DNA of 64,000 bases from a virus, in IMG/VR virus record IMGVR_UViG_3300001398_000002, positions 91,232-155,231 of that record; one strand, given 5' to 3'. The notes below the pieces were generated by a model, which worked only from the letters and a program-made list of their open reading frames with translations, was not told where the DNA came from and ran no database searches. Positions 45,320 through 53,545 of the stretch are shown piece after piece. Position numbers and translations under genes: made by a program. Position 1 is the stretch's first letter. Every line of letters starts with the position of its first letter.

Positions 45320-45873
45320 AGGTAGAGCCCGTGCTTCTCGATGTATTCTCGAACAGCCCGGGGCAGGTACCTGCCGGCTGCATGGTAGTCCTGCTTGTGC
45401 AAGGCGTCCCTGACGATCGTCGAGCTGATAGCGGGAGAGATAGGCGTCGGATCTCCAGGAGCGAGAGGAGCGATTCCCGCTCGGCCGATGACAAGAGGCG
45501 GAGCCAACTCCTCGATGACATCCCAACCCTCCCATTTCGGTGCGTGATCCATGAGGTCAGCCCCCATGACGAAGCGGTAGTTGGTTTGTGGGTGGCGTTT
45601 TTTCAACTCCAGGATCAAGCGTGAGGTGATGCTCTCCCCACCCAAGTCTTCTTCGATGGGGGAAACATCAACCCTGGGTAGCCAACCAAAGGCATGGTTA
45701 CACATCATCATTCGATGGTGGAACCCGGCCAGCTTCTTTCCCGACTGCTGAAAGCAGGGGACAACAAGGATGCCGTCCACGTCAGGGTCATTGAGTAGAA
45801 GGTGGGAGACCACCATGACGTGTCCCAGATGTACGGGGTCGAAGCTTCCGCCGTATATGGCAACGTTGCTCAC
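45316..45873 (-). CDS. nadD: Nicotinate-nucleotide adenylyltransferase
   Basis: 185 aa. GGSFDPVHLGHVMVV is the nucleotidyltransferase HxGH loop (HLGH) and ISSTIVRDAL the ISSTxxR phosphate-binding motif near the C-terminus. Converts nicotinate mononucleotide and ATP to NaAD. With pncB and nadE it completes the Preiss-Handler path in this window. Overlaps the CCA-like gene by 4 bases. Confidence 0.92.
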   Translation of the reverse strand: MSNVAIYGGSFDPVHLGHVMVVSHLLLNDPDVDGILVVPCFQQSGKKLAGFHHRMMMCNHAFGWLPRVDVSPIEEDLGGESITSRLILELKKRHPQTNYRFVMGADLMDHAPKWEGWDVIEELAPPLVIGRAGIAPLAPGDPTPISPAISSTIVRDALHKQDYHAAGRYLPRAVREYIEKHGLYL

Positions 45874-46403
45874 TTGAAACGGTCCTTGTTGGCGTGCATG
45901 AAGGCAATGACGGTCTCTACACTGGTTTGACGAGGAAGCTCCTCGTTTTCGACAGCAGACGTGAGCTTACGCATCACCGCTCCCAGCTCCCTGGAGGGAG
46001 GAATTCCGAACTCCTTGGTGATAGTCTCTCCCAGGCCGGAAACCAAGGCCGGCAGAATTGCTGCAATTCGAGCAAGCTCATCTGCACGATCCCGAAGTTC
46101 CTTCATCGTCTCGAAGTGTTTCCTGCGCTTTGCCTCGTTCTTCGAGGAGATGTCCGCTCTGGCCAGAGCCACTAGGTCATTGAAGTGGGATCCCGCCAGC
46201 CGTTGGAGGCGAGCGACCGCACTGTCCGTCCACGAGGAATCGTACTCCTCAATGTAGCCCAGGTTGTAAATAAGGAACTTGATGTCCCTGACCTCGTCGG
46301 CTTCGAAGAAGTTGACACGTTTGGCCGCACCGGCAAAGAGTTTGGCACTGACCTTCTCATGGCCGATGAAAGACTGCTCTGATATGGGAGAACGCCAATT
46401 CAT
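45870..46403 (-). CDS. CCA-adding enzyme C-terminal domain, stand-alone
   Basis: 177 aa. FIGHEKVSAKLFAGAAKRVN, YDSSWTDSAVARLQRLAGSH, LVALARADISSKN and the FGIPPSRELGAVMRKL segment follow the C-terminal half of bacterial tRNA nucleotidyltransferase/HD proteins. The nucleotidyltransferase head is absent, so alone it cannot add CCA. It may bind tRNA or work with the host enzyme. Most tRNAs here lack encoded CCA. Confidence 0.65.
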   Translation of the reverse strand: MNWRSPISEQSFIGHEKVSAKLFAGAAKRVNFFEADEVRDIKFLIYNLGYIEEYDSSWTDSAVARLQRLAGSHFNDLVALARADISSKNEAKRRKHFETMKELRDRADELARIAAILPALVSGLGETITKEFGIPPSRELGAVMRKLTSAVENEELPRQTSVETVIAFMHANKDRFK

Positions 46404-46559
46404 GGCTAAGTTATAACTGTAAGACCACCCTAACTAAGTACTGTGCCGCTATCATCCCCTAAACAGGCTTCACACCATTCTTCTGAATGGGCCATGCTCG
46501 ACCGTGCTAACCGAATACTGGCATGTCGAACAATCGTCCCGTGCATGTCGGGCGAGTGC

Positions 46560-46733
46560 TTACAGGGACTTGATCGCATTGCAAACGTCATCACGAAACA
46601 TGTGCCTCTGAGCAATAGGGTAAATGCGCATACGACGTTCAAGCATAGCTTTCACAGCTTCGATGAAGTCTTCCTCGTTAAGCTCGTGAAAAGCGTCGGC
46701 GGCATCTTCCATAGAGATCGAATTATTGTCCAT
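46560..46733 (-). CDS. Small acidic protein (57 aa)
   Basis: MDNNSISMEDAADAFHELNE; helical. A TTAATTTC-N11-TCCGTT motif ends nine bases before the ATG. The plus-strand frame over this region is a shadow. Confidence 0.65.
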   Translation of the reverse strand: MDNNSISMEDAADAFHELNEEDFIEAVKAMLERRMRIYPIAQRHMFRDDVCNAIKSL

Positions 46734-46739
46734 GTCCTA

Positions 46740-46767
46740 TAGAACGGATCGACCTCGAAGAAATTAA
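46740..46767 (-). promoter_or_regulatory. Promoter-like motif TTAATTTC-N11-TCCGTT
   Basis: Same boxes and spacing as the other copies; serves 46560-46733. Confidence 0.65.
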
Positions 46768-47015
46768 GTCGATGCTCCCCGAATCCGGCAAAGCAGAGCA
46801 TAGCCTAGAATCCAGGCCATCATCGCCAGGCCCCATGGCCCAAAAAAGACTCCCAACAGAGCGATAGCAAAGTAACCGCCCGTGTAGGCCTCAGCGGCCC
46901 AGATGAAATCCCCAAGGTCTCGATACCGACAGGTAGGTATTCTGCGGGAGACTTGGTTGGCTTTGAAGATGAGCCAAGTGGCGAAAACCGTCAGTGTGAT
47001 CAGATACATGGACAT
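46764..47015 (-). CDS. Small membrane protein (83 aa)
   Basis: Two or three hydrophobic helices: MYLITLTVFATWLIFKANQV and GGYFAIALLGVFFGPWGLAM plus AWILGYALLC. GGTGTA precedes it. Function unknown. Confidence 0.7.
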   Translation of the reverse strand: MSMYLITLTVFATWLIFKANQVSRRIPTCRYRDLGDFIWAAEAYTGGYFAIALLGVFFGPWGLAMMAWILGYALLCRIRGAST

Positions 47016-47049
47016 TAGGGTAATTTTCTGAGATACTACACCATCTTAG

Positions 47050-48222
47050 ATGATCCGTTCTTATCGATACCCGCTGCATCCGACGAAGACCCAAGAAGTA
47101 ATTCTGCTACACTGGCTTCGCTTGTGTTGTAGCCTCTACAACGGGGCGTTGGAAGAGCGAATCAACTGCTATCGTAGATTCGGCAAAAGTTTGACCAGAT
47201 ACGATCAACAGAAATCCCTGACCCTCATTCGATCCCAAGACCCTGAATTCAGGACGATTCCAGCCACTATCCTCAGGACCCCTCTCAAGCGCCTTGACCA
47301 CGCCTACAAGGCATTCTTCCGTCGTCTAAAGTCTGGCGAAACGCCGGGATTCCCTCGCTTCCGTAGCTCTAAACGGTATAACTCTTTCTCGCTCATGGGA
47401 CAGTTCTCTGAGCCGATCCCAAAGGCCAGTGGCTATTCAGCCCGAGTCAAAATCCCTAAGTTAGGCCTAATCAAGTTCAACCAGTACCGCCCCCACAAGG
47501 GAATGCTCAAGGACATCTCAGTTCGCAGAGAGGGTAATCGCTGGTTCGTGATCTTTCAGTGTGACCTCGGAGCCGCTCCCGAGGTCGTTGTCGACCCCAC
47601 GAAGTCCGTCGGTATCGACCTCGGGTTGGCTCATTTCAGCACCCTCGATTCTGGTGAAACGATCGAGAACCCTCGCTTCTTCAAGGCCGGTCAGGATCTA
47701 TTGGCCAGGCGCCAACGCGCTCTGCAACGCAAGCGCCGGGGCAGCAACAGTCGGAAGCGAGCTAAGATCCTAGTCCAGCGGGCTCACGCCCATATCAAGA
47801 ATCAGCGCCTAGATCACGCTAGGAAGCTCGCTAAGAGTCTTTTCGAATTGAATGACATCGTCTGCTACGAAGACCTTTCAATAGCCCAGATGATCGAAGG
47901 CTCATATCTAGCCAAATCAATCACAGATGCATCCTGGTCAATCACCATTCACTGCCTAAAATGCAAAGCGGAAGAAGCTGGCAAGTTAGCAGTAGGGGTA
48001 GATCCAAGAGGGACCACACAGAGGTGTCATGCGTGCGGGTCCGTCGTCCCCAAGGGACTTCGGGACCGCGTCCATAGCTGCCCTGTCTGTGGTCTCGTCA
48101 TGGACAGAGATCAGAACGCTGCATTGAATATAAAAGCGCTCGGTTTGAGCGCGGTCTTGGGGATGAAGCCCCAGCCGAATTCCAGAGTCTATGGAAGAAA
48201 CCCTTTCATTAGCCGTTCGTAA
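47050..48222 (+). CDS. tnpB: TnpB, copy 2
   Basis: 390 aa, plus strand. RSYRYPLHPTKTQEVILLHW, KSVGIDLGLAHFSTL, VCYEDLSI, CHACGSVVP...CPVCG and MDRDQNAALNIKA keep the RuvC triad and zinc finger, so it may be active. About 80 percent identical in pattern to copy 1, but the N-terminus is more diverged. The reliable homology ends near LNIKALGLS; the last residues overlap the gene at 48189. Confidence 0.92.
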   Translation: MIRSYRYPLHPTKTQEVILLHWLRLCCSLYNGALEERINCYRRFGKSLTRYDQQKSLTLIRSQDPEFRTIPATILRTPLKRLDHAYKAFFRRLKSGETPGFPRFRSSKRYNSFSLMGQFSEPIPKASGYSARVKIPKLGLIKFNQYRPHKGMLKDISVRREGNRWFVIFQCDLGAAPEVVVDPTKSVGIDLGLAHFSTLDSGETIENPRFFKAGQDLLARRQRALQRKRRGSNSRKRAKILVQRAHAHIKNQRLDHARKLAKSLFELNDIVCYEDLSIAQMIEGSYLAKSITDASWSITIHCLKCKAEEAGKLAVGVDPRGTTQRCHACGSVVPKGLRDRVHSCPVCGLVMDRDQNAALNIKALGLSAVLGMKPQPNSRVYGRNPFISRS

Positions 48223-48617
48223 CGGCTAATGCGCTCGATCACTTTAGGTTTACGAACCTTTTTTCTTAAAGGCAGCCTCAATATCGGAGCGTGCAAGTAG
48301 CATTGAGCAACAAAGGGGATAGTGAGGGTGACGACTTCCCCCTCGACCACGACCCAGTCTTGCTTCGTCAAAAAGCTCAGGCTGTACTCGAAGTCCTTAG
48401 CTTCAATCCCGTAATGCATCGCGTAGTAGTTCACGAGATCCGTTATTTTGAACGGGCGCCAACTCTTCCTGGCCTGGCACAGACGCACAATCCAGAGGGC
48501 TAGTGTCTCCTGCTCACGTTGACCAAACGCTCCGATAAAGGCACTATCTCCGTCGATATCTTTGGGACGTATCGGGGTGTCGGAAGTGCGTTCAATGAGG
48601 AGGAGTGGCGTGGACAT
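48189..48617 (-). CDS. Hypothetical protein (142 aa)
   Basis: MSTPLLLIERTSDTPIRPKD; winged-helix-like layout is possible (FLTKQDWVVVEGEVVTLTIP) but not assured. Overlaps the TnpB 3' end. Confidence 0.65.
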   Translation of the reverse strand: MSTPLLLIERTSDTPIRPKDIDGDSAFIGAFGQREQETLALWIVRLCQARKSWRPFKITDLVNYYAMHYGIEAKDFEYSLSFLTKQDWVVVEGEVVTLTIPFVAQCYLHAPILRLPLRKKVRKPKVIERISRYERLMKGFLP

Positions 48618-48627
48618 TTTCAGGCGG

Positions 48628-48963
48628 TCAGTTTAGGCCCTCGTTACGTGGAATGTATCCTAGAAACTCGGCATCTACGAGGAAGCATACATCGTGGGCA
48701 TCGCTGATGCTAGGTTGAATGTAGAGCCGCCCGTGTGCCCATCCGAACCCGTCCCTGAAAGTGAGGGACATGACAATCTGCCCCTCTTCCCAGACAAAGG
48801 AATCGGTGTCGTATGCAAGGGATGCAGGATCAATCGTAGTCTCGACCTGGAGTTGTAATCCAGCCAAGATCACGGTTTTGGTCATTTCAACCATGAAAGG
48901 CAGATCTGTCTGCCCGCCCGTGTAGTCTGAGAGAGATGAAGGCATCCTACAAATGGGATGCAC
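48628..48963 (-). CDS. Hypothetical protein (up to 111 aa)
   Basis: Beta-rich protein (FVWEEGQIVMSLTFRDGFGW). Start uncertain: M1, M7 or M24 (MVEMTKTVILAG). No known domain. Confidence 0.6.
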   Translation of the reverse strand: MHPICRMPSSLSDYTGGQTDLPFMVEMTKTVILAGLQLQVETTIDPASLAYDTDSFVWEEGQIVMSLTFRDGFGWAHGRLYIQPSISDAHDVCFLVDAEFLGYIPRNEGLN

Positions 48964-49016
48964 CCTAATGTTCTATCAACCCCAAGATCTATTTATGGTG
49001 GATTGGCAAAACCCGG

Positions 49017-49093
49017 GATTCGGTGTATACTCCTAGGAGCGCCCTGGAATTGCCCGTAGTTCTTTAGTTCTGCGATTTGCTTTCCGGGGCGCC
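49017..49093 (+). ncRNA. Possible small structured RNA after a GGTGTATA motif
   Basis: CGGTGTATACTCC is followed by a long hairpin: GCGCCCTGGAA near 49040 pairs with TTCCGGGGCGC near 49083-49093. No plus-strand ORF follows. The 3' part overlaps the antisense gene 49064-49171. Confidence 0.4.
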
Positions 49094-49171
49094 CCTCTTT
49101 GGCACCTTAGTCCGTAGGGTTGCGAACAGCAGTCCGACTACGAAGACAATGATGAAGGTGCCGAAAATCAT
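49064..49171 (-). CDS. Small membrane protein (35 aa)
   Basis: MIFGTFIIVFVVGLLFATLR: one transmembrane helix and a basic tail. Short, but codon use and the hydrophobic pattern support it. Confidence 0.5.
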   Translation of the reverse strand: MIFGTFIIVFVVGLLFATLRTKVPKRGAPESKSQN

Positions 49172-49191
49172 AGGGTAAGGTACGTCTAGCC

Positions 49192-49458
49192 TTAGATAGA
49201 GGATAAGGGGTCGTCAGCCAAAAGGTCCCATTTCGATGTGAACTTGATCTTTTTGCCCCTAGGTTTGAATTTCAGAAGAAAGTTATTCGCTGACCAGGAA
49301 GCTTCCTTGGTTTTGGACAGGCGGGTCCCACGCACGGTCACTGTGGCGTAATGCCCGTGAGTACCCGTATAATGGTGCACCCCTAAGACCTCGACAACGT
49401 AACCGGACTCTATGTGTTTCCAACGTCGGTAAGCGATCTCGAACGGCTTTTCGGACAA
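49192..49458 (-). CDS. Hypothetical protein (88 aa)
   Basis: MSEKPFEIAYRRWKHIESGY; basic, SH3-like beta pattern (GYVVEVLGVHHYTGTHGHYA). Function unknown. Starts five bases after the phosphoesterase stop. Confidence 0.7.
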   Translation of the reverse strand: MSEKPFEIAYRRWKHIESGYVVEVLGVHHYTGTHGHYATVTVRGTRLSKTKEASWSANNFLLKFKPRGKKIKFTSKWDLLADDPLSSI

Positions 49459-49463
49459 CGGTC

Positions 49464-50309
49464 TCAGAAAATGCCCCTGTCCGCCCAGCTGGAGTCTTTC
49501 ATCCGGATCAAGACTTTGGTGTCCGCAATCTCCAAGACGCCTGTGAGGTCAGGCGAACCGTACTTGGCCTTCCCCGTCAAGACCTTGAGGTTGGGGGCTG
49601 CGTCATAGATCCCGAAGCTGTGGGTGTGTCCACACAGAACTAGAATCCGCTTCGTGGGATTGGCTGAAGCCACTTCCAGGAGGATATCTCCCATAGCCTT
49701 CGAAGAGAACCACGGGAGGTAGTTGTCGTTACTGAGGCCGCCTTCGTGCCAGCAGGCACCTTTGAAGGGCGGGAAGTGCGTGGCGAACAAGACTAGTTCA
49801 TGGTCTTTGATCGCCGCTTCCAAAATAGGGCGAGCTGCCTTAGCAGCGAGCTGGGCTTTAGCTCGGATCTTGGCCAAGAGGTCGTCTCTTGAGATGTAAC
49901 TTTTCAGCTCCCCGATGAGAGACCAATCCGCCATATTGAACCTGGCGTAAGCGTGACCGTACTCAGCGTCGTACCAGCCCTCGTGGCCAACGAGGGCTAC
50001 ACCTGGGTCTATTTCCACGACCCCGCTCTTGGTGAGCCAGCCAGGCACCTTTGCCATGGCCATATCAACCTCAGCGAAGGAACTCATGTAGTAATCGTGG
50101 TTGCCCATTATGAAGTACACGGGCTTGACGAACCCTTCCTGTACTTGCTTGACGTGATAGACCACCTCTGGACCTTCTGAGATATCCCCAGTCAAGATCA
50201 TGCTGTCGAAAGGCTGCTCCGCTGCCAGATACTCCCCGAAGGCCTTGGGGGCCTTCGGGTAGTGCAGGAAGTTGAGGTGGGTGTCTGTACTCCAAGCAAT
50301 TCTGGGCAT
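49464..50309 (-). CDS. Calcineurin-like metallophosphoesterase
   Basis: 281 aa from M19 (MPRIAWSTDTHLNFLHYPKA); an earlier Met lies inside a GGTGTATG motif. Metal-site motifs: DTHLNFL, GDISEGP, GNHDYY, THFPPF and GHTHSFG. Substrate could be nucleotides or nucleic acid ends. Separate family from the PPP enzyme at 30623. Confidence 0.88.
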   Translation of the reverse strand: MPRIAWSTDTHLNFLHYPKAPKAFGEYLAAEQPFDSMILTGDISEGPEVVYHVKQVQEGFVKPVYFIMGNHDYYMSSFAEVDMAMAKVPGWLTKSGVVEIDPGVALVGHEGWYDAEYGHAYARFNMADWSLIGELKSYISRDDLLAKIRAKAQLAAKAARPILEAAIKDHELVLFATHFPPFKGACWHEGGLSNDNYLPWFSSKAMGDILLEVASANPTKRILVLCGHTHSFGIYDAAPNLKVLTGKAKYGSPDLTGVLEIADTKVLIRMKDSSWADRGIF

Positions 50310-50335
50310 AGCGGCGGATAGTATCATACACCAAC

Positions 50336-50374
50336 GAAAAAGACCGATGAGAGCTGTTCTCATCGGTCTTTTTG
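50336..50374 (-). terminator. Strong rho-independent terminator
   Basis: Perfect stem AGACCGATGAGA/TCTCATCGGTCT with T runs on both sides. On the minus strand it ends the transcript coming from the promoter at 50434; on the plus strand it may also work. Confidence 0.88.
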
Positions 50375-50404
50375 AGCCTGTCCGTCAGTAATAGACAGGT
50401 CGTA

Positions 50405-50426
50405 GTCTCAGCGTACTGAGCAATCA
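50405..50426 (-). repeat. 22-bp conserved leader repeat, copy 1
   Basis: TGATTGCTCAGTACGCTGAG plus AC, containing the palindrome CTCAGTACGCTGAG. Just downstream of a GGTGTA motif, as in the other two copies. Confidence 0.75.
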
Positions 50427-50435
50427 GTACGCTTC

Positions 50436-50630
50436 TTACACCAATTCAATACCAAAAACCCCAGCCCAGAACTCAGGGTGCTCGTAGGGAGTAGCACAAG
50501 CTCCTAGACTGAAGTCCCCTCGTTGCTGGAACCAAATCCATCGACTGAAGTCGAAGATGAAGCTCCCGTTTCGACGGTAAAACTTCTCGAAGTGTCCCGA
50601 CTCCTTTCGGGTTTCTTCCCAGAAGATCAC
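50436..50630 (-). CDS. Hypothetical protein (64 aa)
   Basis: MIFWEETRKESGHFEKFYRR, aromatic-rich. Overlaps 50627-50902 by 4 bases. Ends next to the small-RNA promoter. Confidence 0.6.
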   Translation of the reverse strand: MIFWEETRKESGHFEKFYRRNGSFIFDFSRWIWFQQRGDFSLGACATPYEHPEFWAGVFGIELV

Positions 50631-50902
50631 CGCAGAGGGACCTTGAGGGTCCGCACGCCTTTGGCGTCCAAGAATTTGACGGAGCCACCACCCTTGATGT
50701 GTTTGACGATACTGAGGTAGATCCCCAGTGCCCGTCGCTCGATGACCTCAGGGCTGTCAGTGGTCAAGACAGCTAGCTCCTTGACCACTCCGGAGCGTTC
50801 GTCTTTGGCCGCTTCAATCGTAGGGACGATGTCCTCTAGAACTTCTTCCACAAATTCGTCGAGGGCGTCACCAACCGTATCCCACAGCTTCTTGAGGCTC
50901 AT
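50627..50902 (-). CDS. Hypothetical protein (91 aa)
   Basis: MSLKKLWDTVGDALDEFVEE; helical acidic N-terminus. GGTGTA ten bases before the ATG. Function unknown. Confidence 0.7.
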   Translation of the reverse strand: MSLKKLWDTVGDALDEFVEEVLEDIVPTIEAAKDERSGVVKELAVLTTDSPEVIERRALGIYLSIVKHIKGGGSVKFLDAKGVRTLKVPLR

Positions 50903-50926
50903 GGCAGGATCCTACACCACAAAAGC

Positions 50927-50957
50927 AAAAGGGCTAGCATCCTCTGCCAGCCCTTTT
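50927..50957 (-). terminator. Terminator after the RRM gene
   Basis: AAAAGGGCT/AGCCCTTTT hairpin on the minus strand 20 bases after the RRM gene stop, with a T run. Confidence 0.75.
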
Positions 50958-50976
50958 CTGCTACTCGACTACGTGA

Positions 50977-51420
50977 TCAGTAGTCGCGGTCACTGCGATC
51001 ACGGTCACGACGCTGCTTGCCACCGCCACCCTTGTTGCGGCCACCGGTTGGAGGCAGCTCGGGAGGAGGGGAGGCTGCATAACCACCGCCACCACTGGAG
51101 TAGCCACCACTGGAGTAGCCACCACTGGACGGCCTGCTGGTGTAGCCACCACCACCGCCACTTTGGCGCGGGGGACGGGCTTCTGCCTCCTTGACGGCCA
51201 GGGGACGGCCATCCAAGAGGGCCCCGTTCAGGGACTCCATGGCGCCGGCAGCTTCCGAGTCGGTAGCGAACTCGACGAAGCCGAATCCGCGGCTCTGACC
51301 GGTCTCACGATCCGTGATGATTTTGGTGCTGGTGATCGACCCACACTTGGCGAAGATCTCCGACAAACTAGCCTCATTCGTGTTGTACGAGAGGTTTCCT
51401 ACGAACAATCTGTTTCCCAT
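50977..51420 (-). CDS. RRM RNA-binding protein with Gly-rich tail
   Basis: 147 aa. LFVGNLSY (RNP2) and RGFGFVEF (RNP1) sit in an 80-residue RRM; the tail is Gly/Ser-rich with SSGGYSSGG repeats and ends in an Arg/Asp-rich stretch. Same layout as cyanobacterial cold-shock Rbp and plant GRP proteins. It would bind RNA. The leader carries the conserved 22-bp hairpin repeat. Confidence 0.93.
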   Translation of the reverse strand: MGNRLFVGNLSYNTNEASLSEIFAKCGSITSTKIITDRETGQSRGFGFVEFATDSEAAGAMESLNGALLDGRPLAVKEAEARPPRQSGGGGGYTSRPSSGGYSSGGYSSGGGGYAASPPPELPPTGGRNKGGGGKQRRDRDRSDRDY

Positions 51421-51463
51421 TCTGACTTACTTGCTTTCTCTTTGCTGGGGGCATCATCCAGCT

Positions 51464-51485
51464 GTCTCAGCGTACTGAGCAATCA
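51464..51485 (-). repeat. 22-bp conserved leader repeat, copy 2
   Basis: TGATTGCTCAGTACGCTGAG plus AC between GGTGTATAATCCC and the RRM start, 44 bases before the ATG. Confidence 0.75.
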
Positions 51486-51490
51486 AGGGA

Positions 51491-51757
51491 TTATACACCA
51501 ACTCCGGCAGTGGGGAATAGCTTTCGAACGATCATGACCGTGAAAGCGACTAGTTGGAGGCCGTAGCTGTAGATCAGAGCACTGCCTACTTTGGTGTGGA
51601 TGGTGTACGCACCCATGAGCCAAAAGCCCGTCCAGACTAGAAGGAGATACCACCAGGACATCCCCTTGGCCTGGCCTTCTCGCCATACTTTGATGACCTG
51701 AAGCCCTGAGGCAATCGTGAATAGCGTAGCGGCCGCCCAACCGAAGTATTGGATCAC
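51491..51757 (-). CDS. SemiSWEET/PQ-loop-like membrane protein
   Basis: 88 aa with three hydrophobic helices. FGWAAATLFTIASGLQVIKV, then WREGQAKGMSWWYLLLVWTG follows the PQ-loop repeat (GL-QV replaces PQ). SemiSWEETs dimerise to carry sugars; a phage copy is unusual. The 3' end overlaps the GGTGTATAAT motif of the RRM gene. Confidence 0.65.
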   Translation of the reverse strand: MIQYFGWAAATLFTIASGLQVIKVWREGQAKGMSWWYLLLVWTGFWLMGAYTIHTKVGSALIYSYGLQLVAFTVMIVRKLFPTAGVGV

Positions 51758-52942
51758 AAAGGATCCGCTACAAAGAAGGTTTCTGAGGTTTTGCTTAAAA
51801 CTTCTAGCTTAAGCTTCGGCTGGCCTTGCAGGCCGTTGACCGCGCTCAAACCGAGCGCTTTGATATTTAGGGCAGCGTTCTGATCTCTGTCCATGACGAG
51901 ACCACAGAAAGGGCAATTGTGGACGCGGACCCGAAGTCCCTTGGGGACGATCTCCCCGCACCCATGGCACCTCTGTGTGGTTCCCCTTGGATCAACCCCA
52001 ATTGCCAGTTTGCCAGCATTCTCAGCTTTGCATCTTAGGCACTTGAGGAGTATAGACCAACCCGCATCCGAGATTGCCTTGCTCAGGTTTCCCTGAATCA
52101 TGTTTGCTATCTGAAGGTTCTCGTAACAGACCACATCGAACCGACTGAAGAGAAACTTTGCCAGCTTCCTAGCGTGATCTAACCTCTGATTCTTGATATG
52201 AAGGTGGGCTCTTTGAACGAGGGTCTTAGCCCGTTGTCTAGACCTGCTGCCTCTGCGCTTACGCGATAGCTTGCGTTGGCGCTTCGCAAGGGTCTCTTGT
52301 CCCGCCTTGAAGAACCTGGGGTTCTCGACCGTCTCACCGGAGTCTAATGTCGCGAAGTGGGTGAGCCCTAGGTCAATACCGACGGACTTCGTGGAGTCGA
52401 CAACGGTCTCTGGGGAGGTTCCCAAATCGCACTGGAAGATCACGAACCATTTACCGGCCTCATGCTTGACAACGGTATTTCTGATCTTCCCAAGATGTGG
52501 TCGATACTGATTGAACTTAACAAGACCTAATTTTGGGACTCTCACTAAGGCTGATGATCCTTCGGTCTTTGGGACGACCTTAGAGGCTGATATCATTAGC
52601 GAGAAAGAGTTGTAACGCTTGCTGCTCTTGAACCGTGGGAAGCCAGGCGTTTCCTCAGACTGCACGCGGCGGAAAAATGCCTTGTAGGAGTGATCCAAGC
52701 GTTTCAAAGGAGACCTCAGGATAGAAGCGGGGATAGCTTCGAATTCAGGGTCTTGCCCGCGAATGGTGGTCAAGGACTTTGATTGATCAACGTAGGTAAT
52801 TCCCTTTTTTGAGTCGACTCCAAGAACCCCTACGTTCTTCTAGAGCCCCGTTGTAGAGACTACAGCACACGCGAAGCCAGTGAAGCAAGGTCGCTTCCTG
52901 GCCCTTCGTCGGATGCAGGGGGTATCGGTAGGAACGATCCAT
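51754..52942 (-). pseudogene. TnpB, copy 3, frameshifted near the N-terminus
   Basis: Begins MDRSYRYPLHPTKGQEATLL at 52942. After SRLKK a run of six A (near 52800) shifts the frame; with one A fewer it joins ITYVDQSKSLTTIRGQDPEF and the rest. Later motifs KSVGIDLGLTHFATL, CYENLQ, CHGCGEIVP...CPFCG and MDRDQNAALNIKA are intact. A sequencing error in the A run is possible. Confidence 0.85.
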
Positions 52943-53008
52943 AGAAATGGGGACTCACTGTACTCTATAAATTTGCCTCTTGCAACAGTGGGCGTTAGCC
53001 TTTCACTC

Positions 53009-53092
53009 ATGGAAAATTATAAGGACGGCTTCTGGCACGGGTTCATGGTAGCACTCTTCATCTTGGGACTACTGGCGGTTTTTGGCACCTAA
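53009..53092 (+). CDS. Small membrane protein (27 aa)
   Basis: MENYKDGFWHGFMVALFILG then LLAVFGT: one transmembrane helix. Short and overlapping the converging gene 53069, so moderate support only. Confidence 0.45.
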   Translation: MENYKDGFWHGFMVALFILGLLAVFGT

Positions 53093-53263
53093 CAAAAGCT
53101 TCCCTTGGTCCAGGACCATGAATACTCCCAACCCTAGGAGGAAGAACACGCCTCCAATCAGAAGGGCTACGCCCGAGGCGATTGCGATCAACGGGTTGGG
53201 GCTGCAGGGATCGGCGTAGTCCTGTCCCCAGGCAAGAGCTGCTTCTTCATCCATGGGGGATAC
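53069..53263 (-). CDS. Small membrane protein (64 aa)
   Basis: Start at ATG 53263, nine bases after GGTGTA. LIAIASGVALLIGGVFFLLG is a long hydrophobic stretch, possibly a helical hairpin. Function unknown. Confidence 0.65.
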   Translation of the reverse strand, partial: VSPMDEEAALAWGQDYADPCSPNPLIAIASGVALLIGGVFFLLGLGVFMVLDQGKLLLGAKNRQ

Positions 53264-53290
53264 TACACCCTTTCCGGTGTAGTTCCAAAC

Positions 53291-53545
53291 ATGACCGTCG
53301 TTCACATTCTCAGGCATGGTAGGTCCTACTGCGGGATGCCTGGAGTCCCTGCGGAATGGCCGAACGGTCATAAATGGCTGTCCTTTGAGGATACGCTAAA
53401 CGCCCATGAGGTGAATTGCCCTACCTGTGTTGAGCATCGAGGTCAGGTCGAACGGACTTTCCCGAAACATTCGCTTAAGTCTTCCATAGACTTGGCCGTA
53501 TCAGAGGACATGCCCGTCACAACAACTAAAAGGCCTTTCCCATGA
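53291..53545 (+). CDS. Hypothetical protein (84 aa)
   Basis: MTVVHILRHGRSYCGMPGVP; HEVNCPTCVEH suggests a metal site. GGTGTA nine bases before the ATG. Divergent from 53069-53263 and overlapping the next gene. Confidence 0.65.
   Translation: MTVVHILRHGRSYCGMPGVPAEWPNGHKWLSFEDTLNAHEVNCPTCVEHRGQVERTFPKHSLKSSIDLAVSEDMPVTTTKRPFP

Larger units (their letters stand above)
50336..50428 (-). ncRNA. Probable small RNA (about 90 nt)
   Basis: Minus strand: GGTGTAAG promoter-like motif at about 50434-50441, then hairpin CTCAG-TACG-CTGAG, a second hairpin CCTGTC/GGACAGG, then the terminator, with no ORF. The first hairpin block is the 22-bp repeat also found at 51464 and 56541. Confidence 0.6.

Noticed and set aside
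46430-46555. Small minus-strand ORF after 46560 (MHGTIVRHASIRLARSSM)
   Set aside because: No ribosome site or promoter motif and no recognisable pattern; too weak to list.
46443-46742. Plus-strand ORF of 99 codons
   Set aside because: Antisense to the minus-strand gene 46560-46733, which has a promoter-like motif.
52790-52815. Programmed -1 frameshift in TnpB copy 3
   Set aside because: The A6 run would need a +1 shift to join the frames; a plain one-base insertion or sequencing error is simpler.
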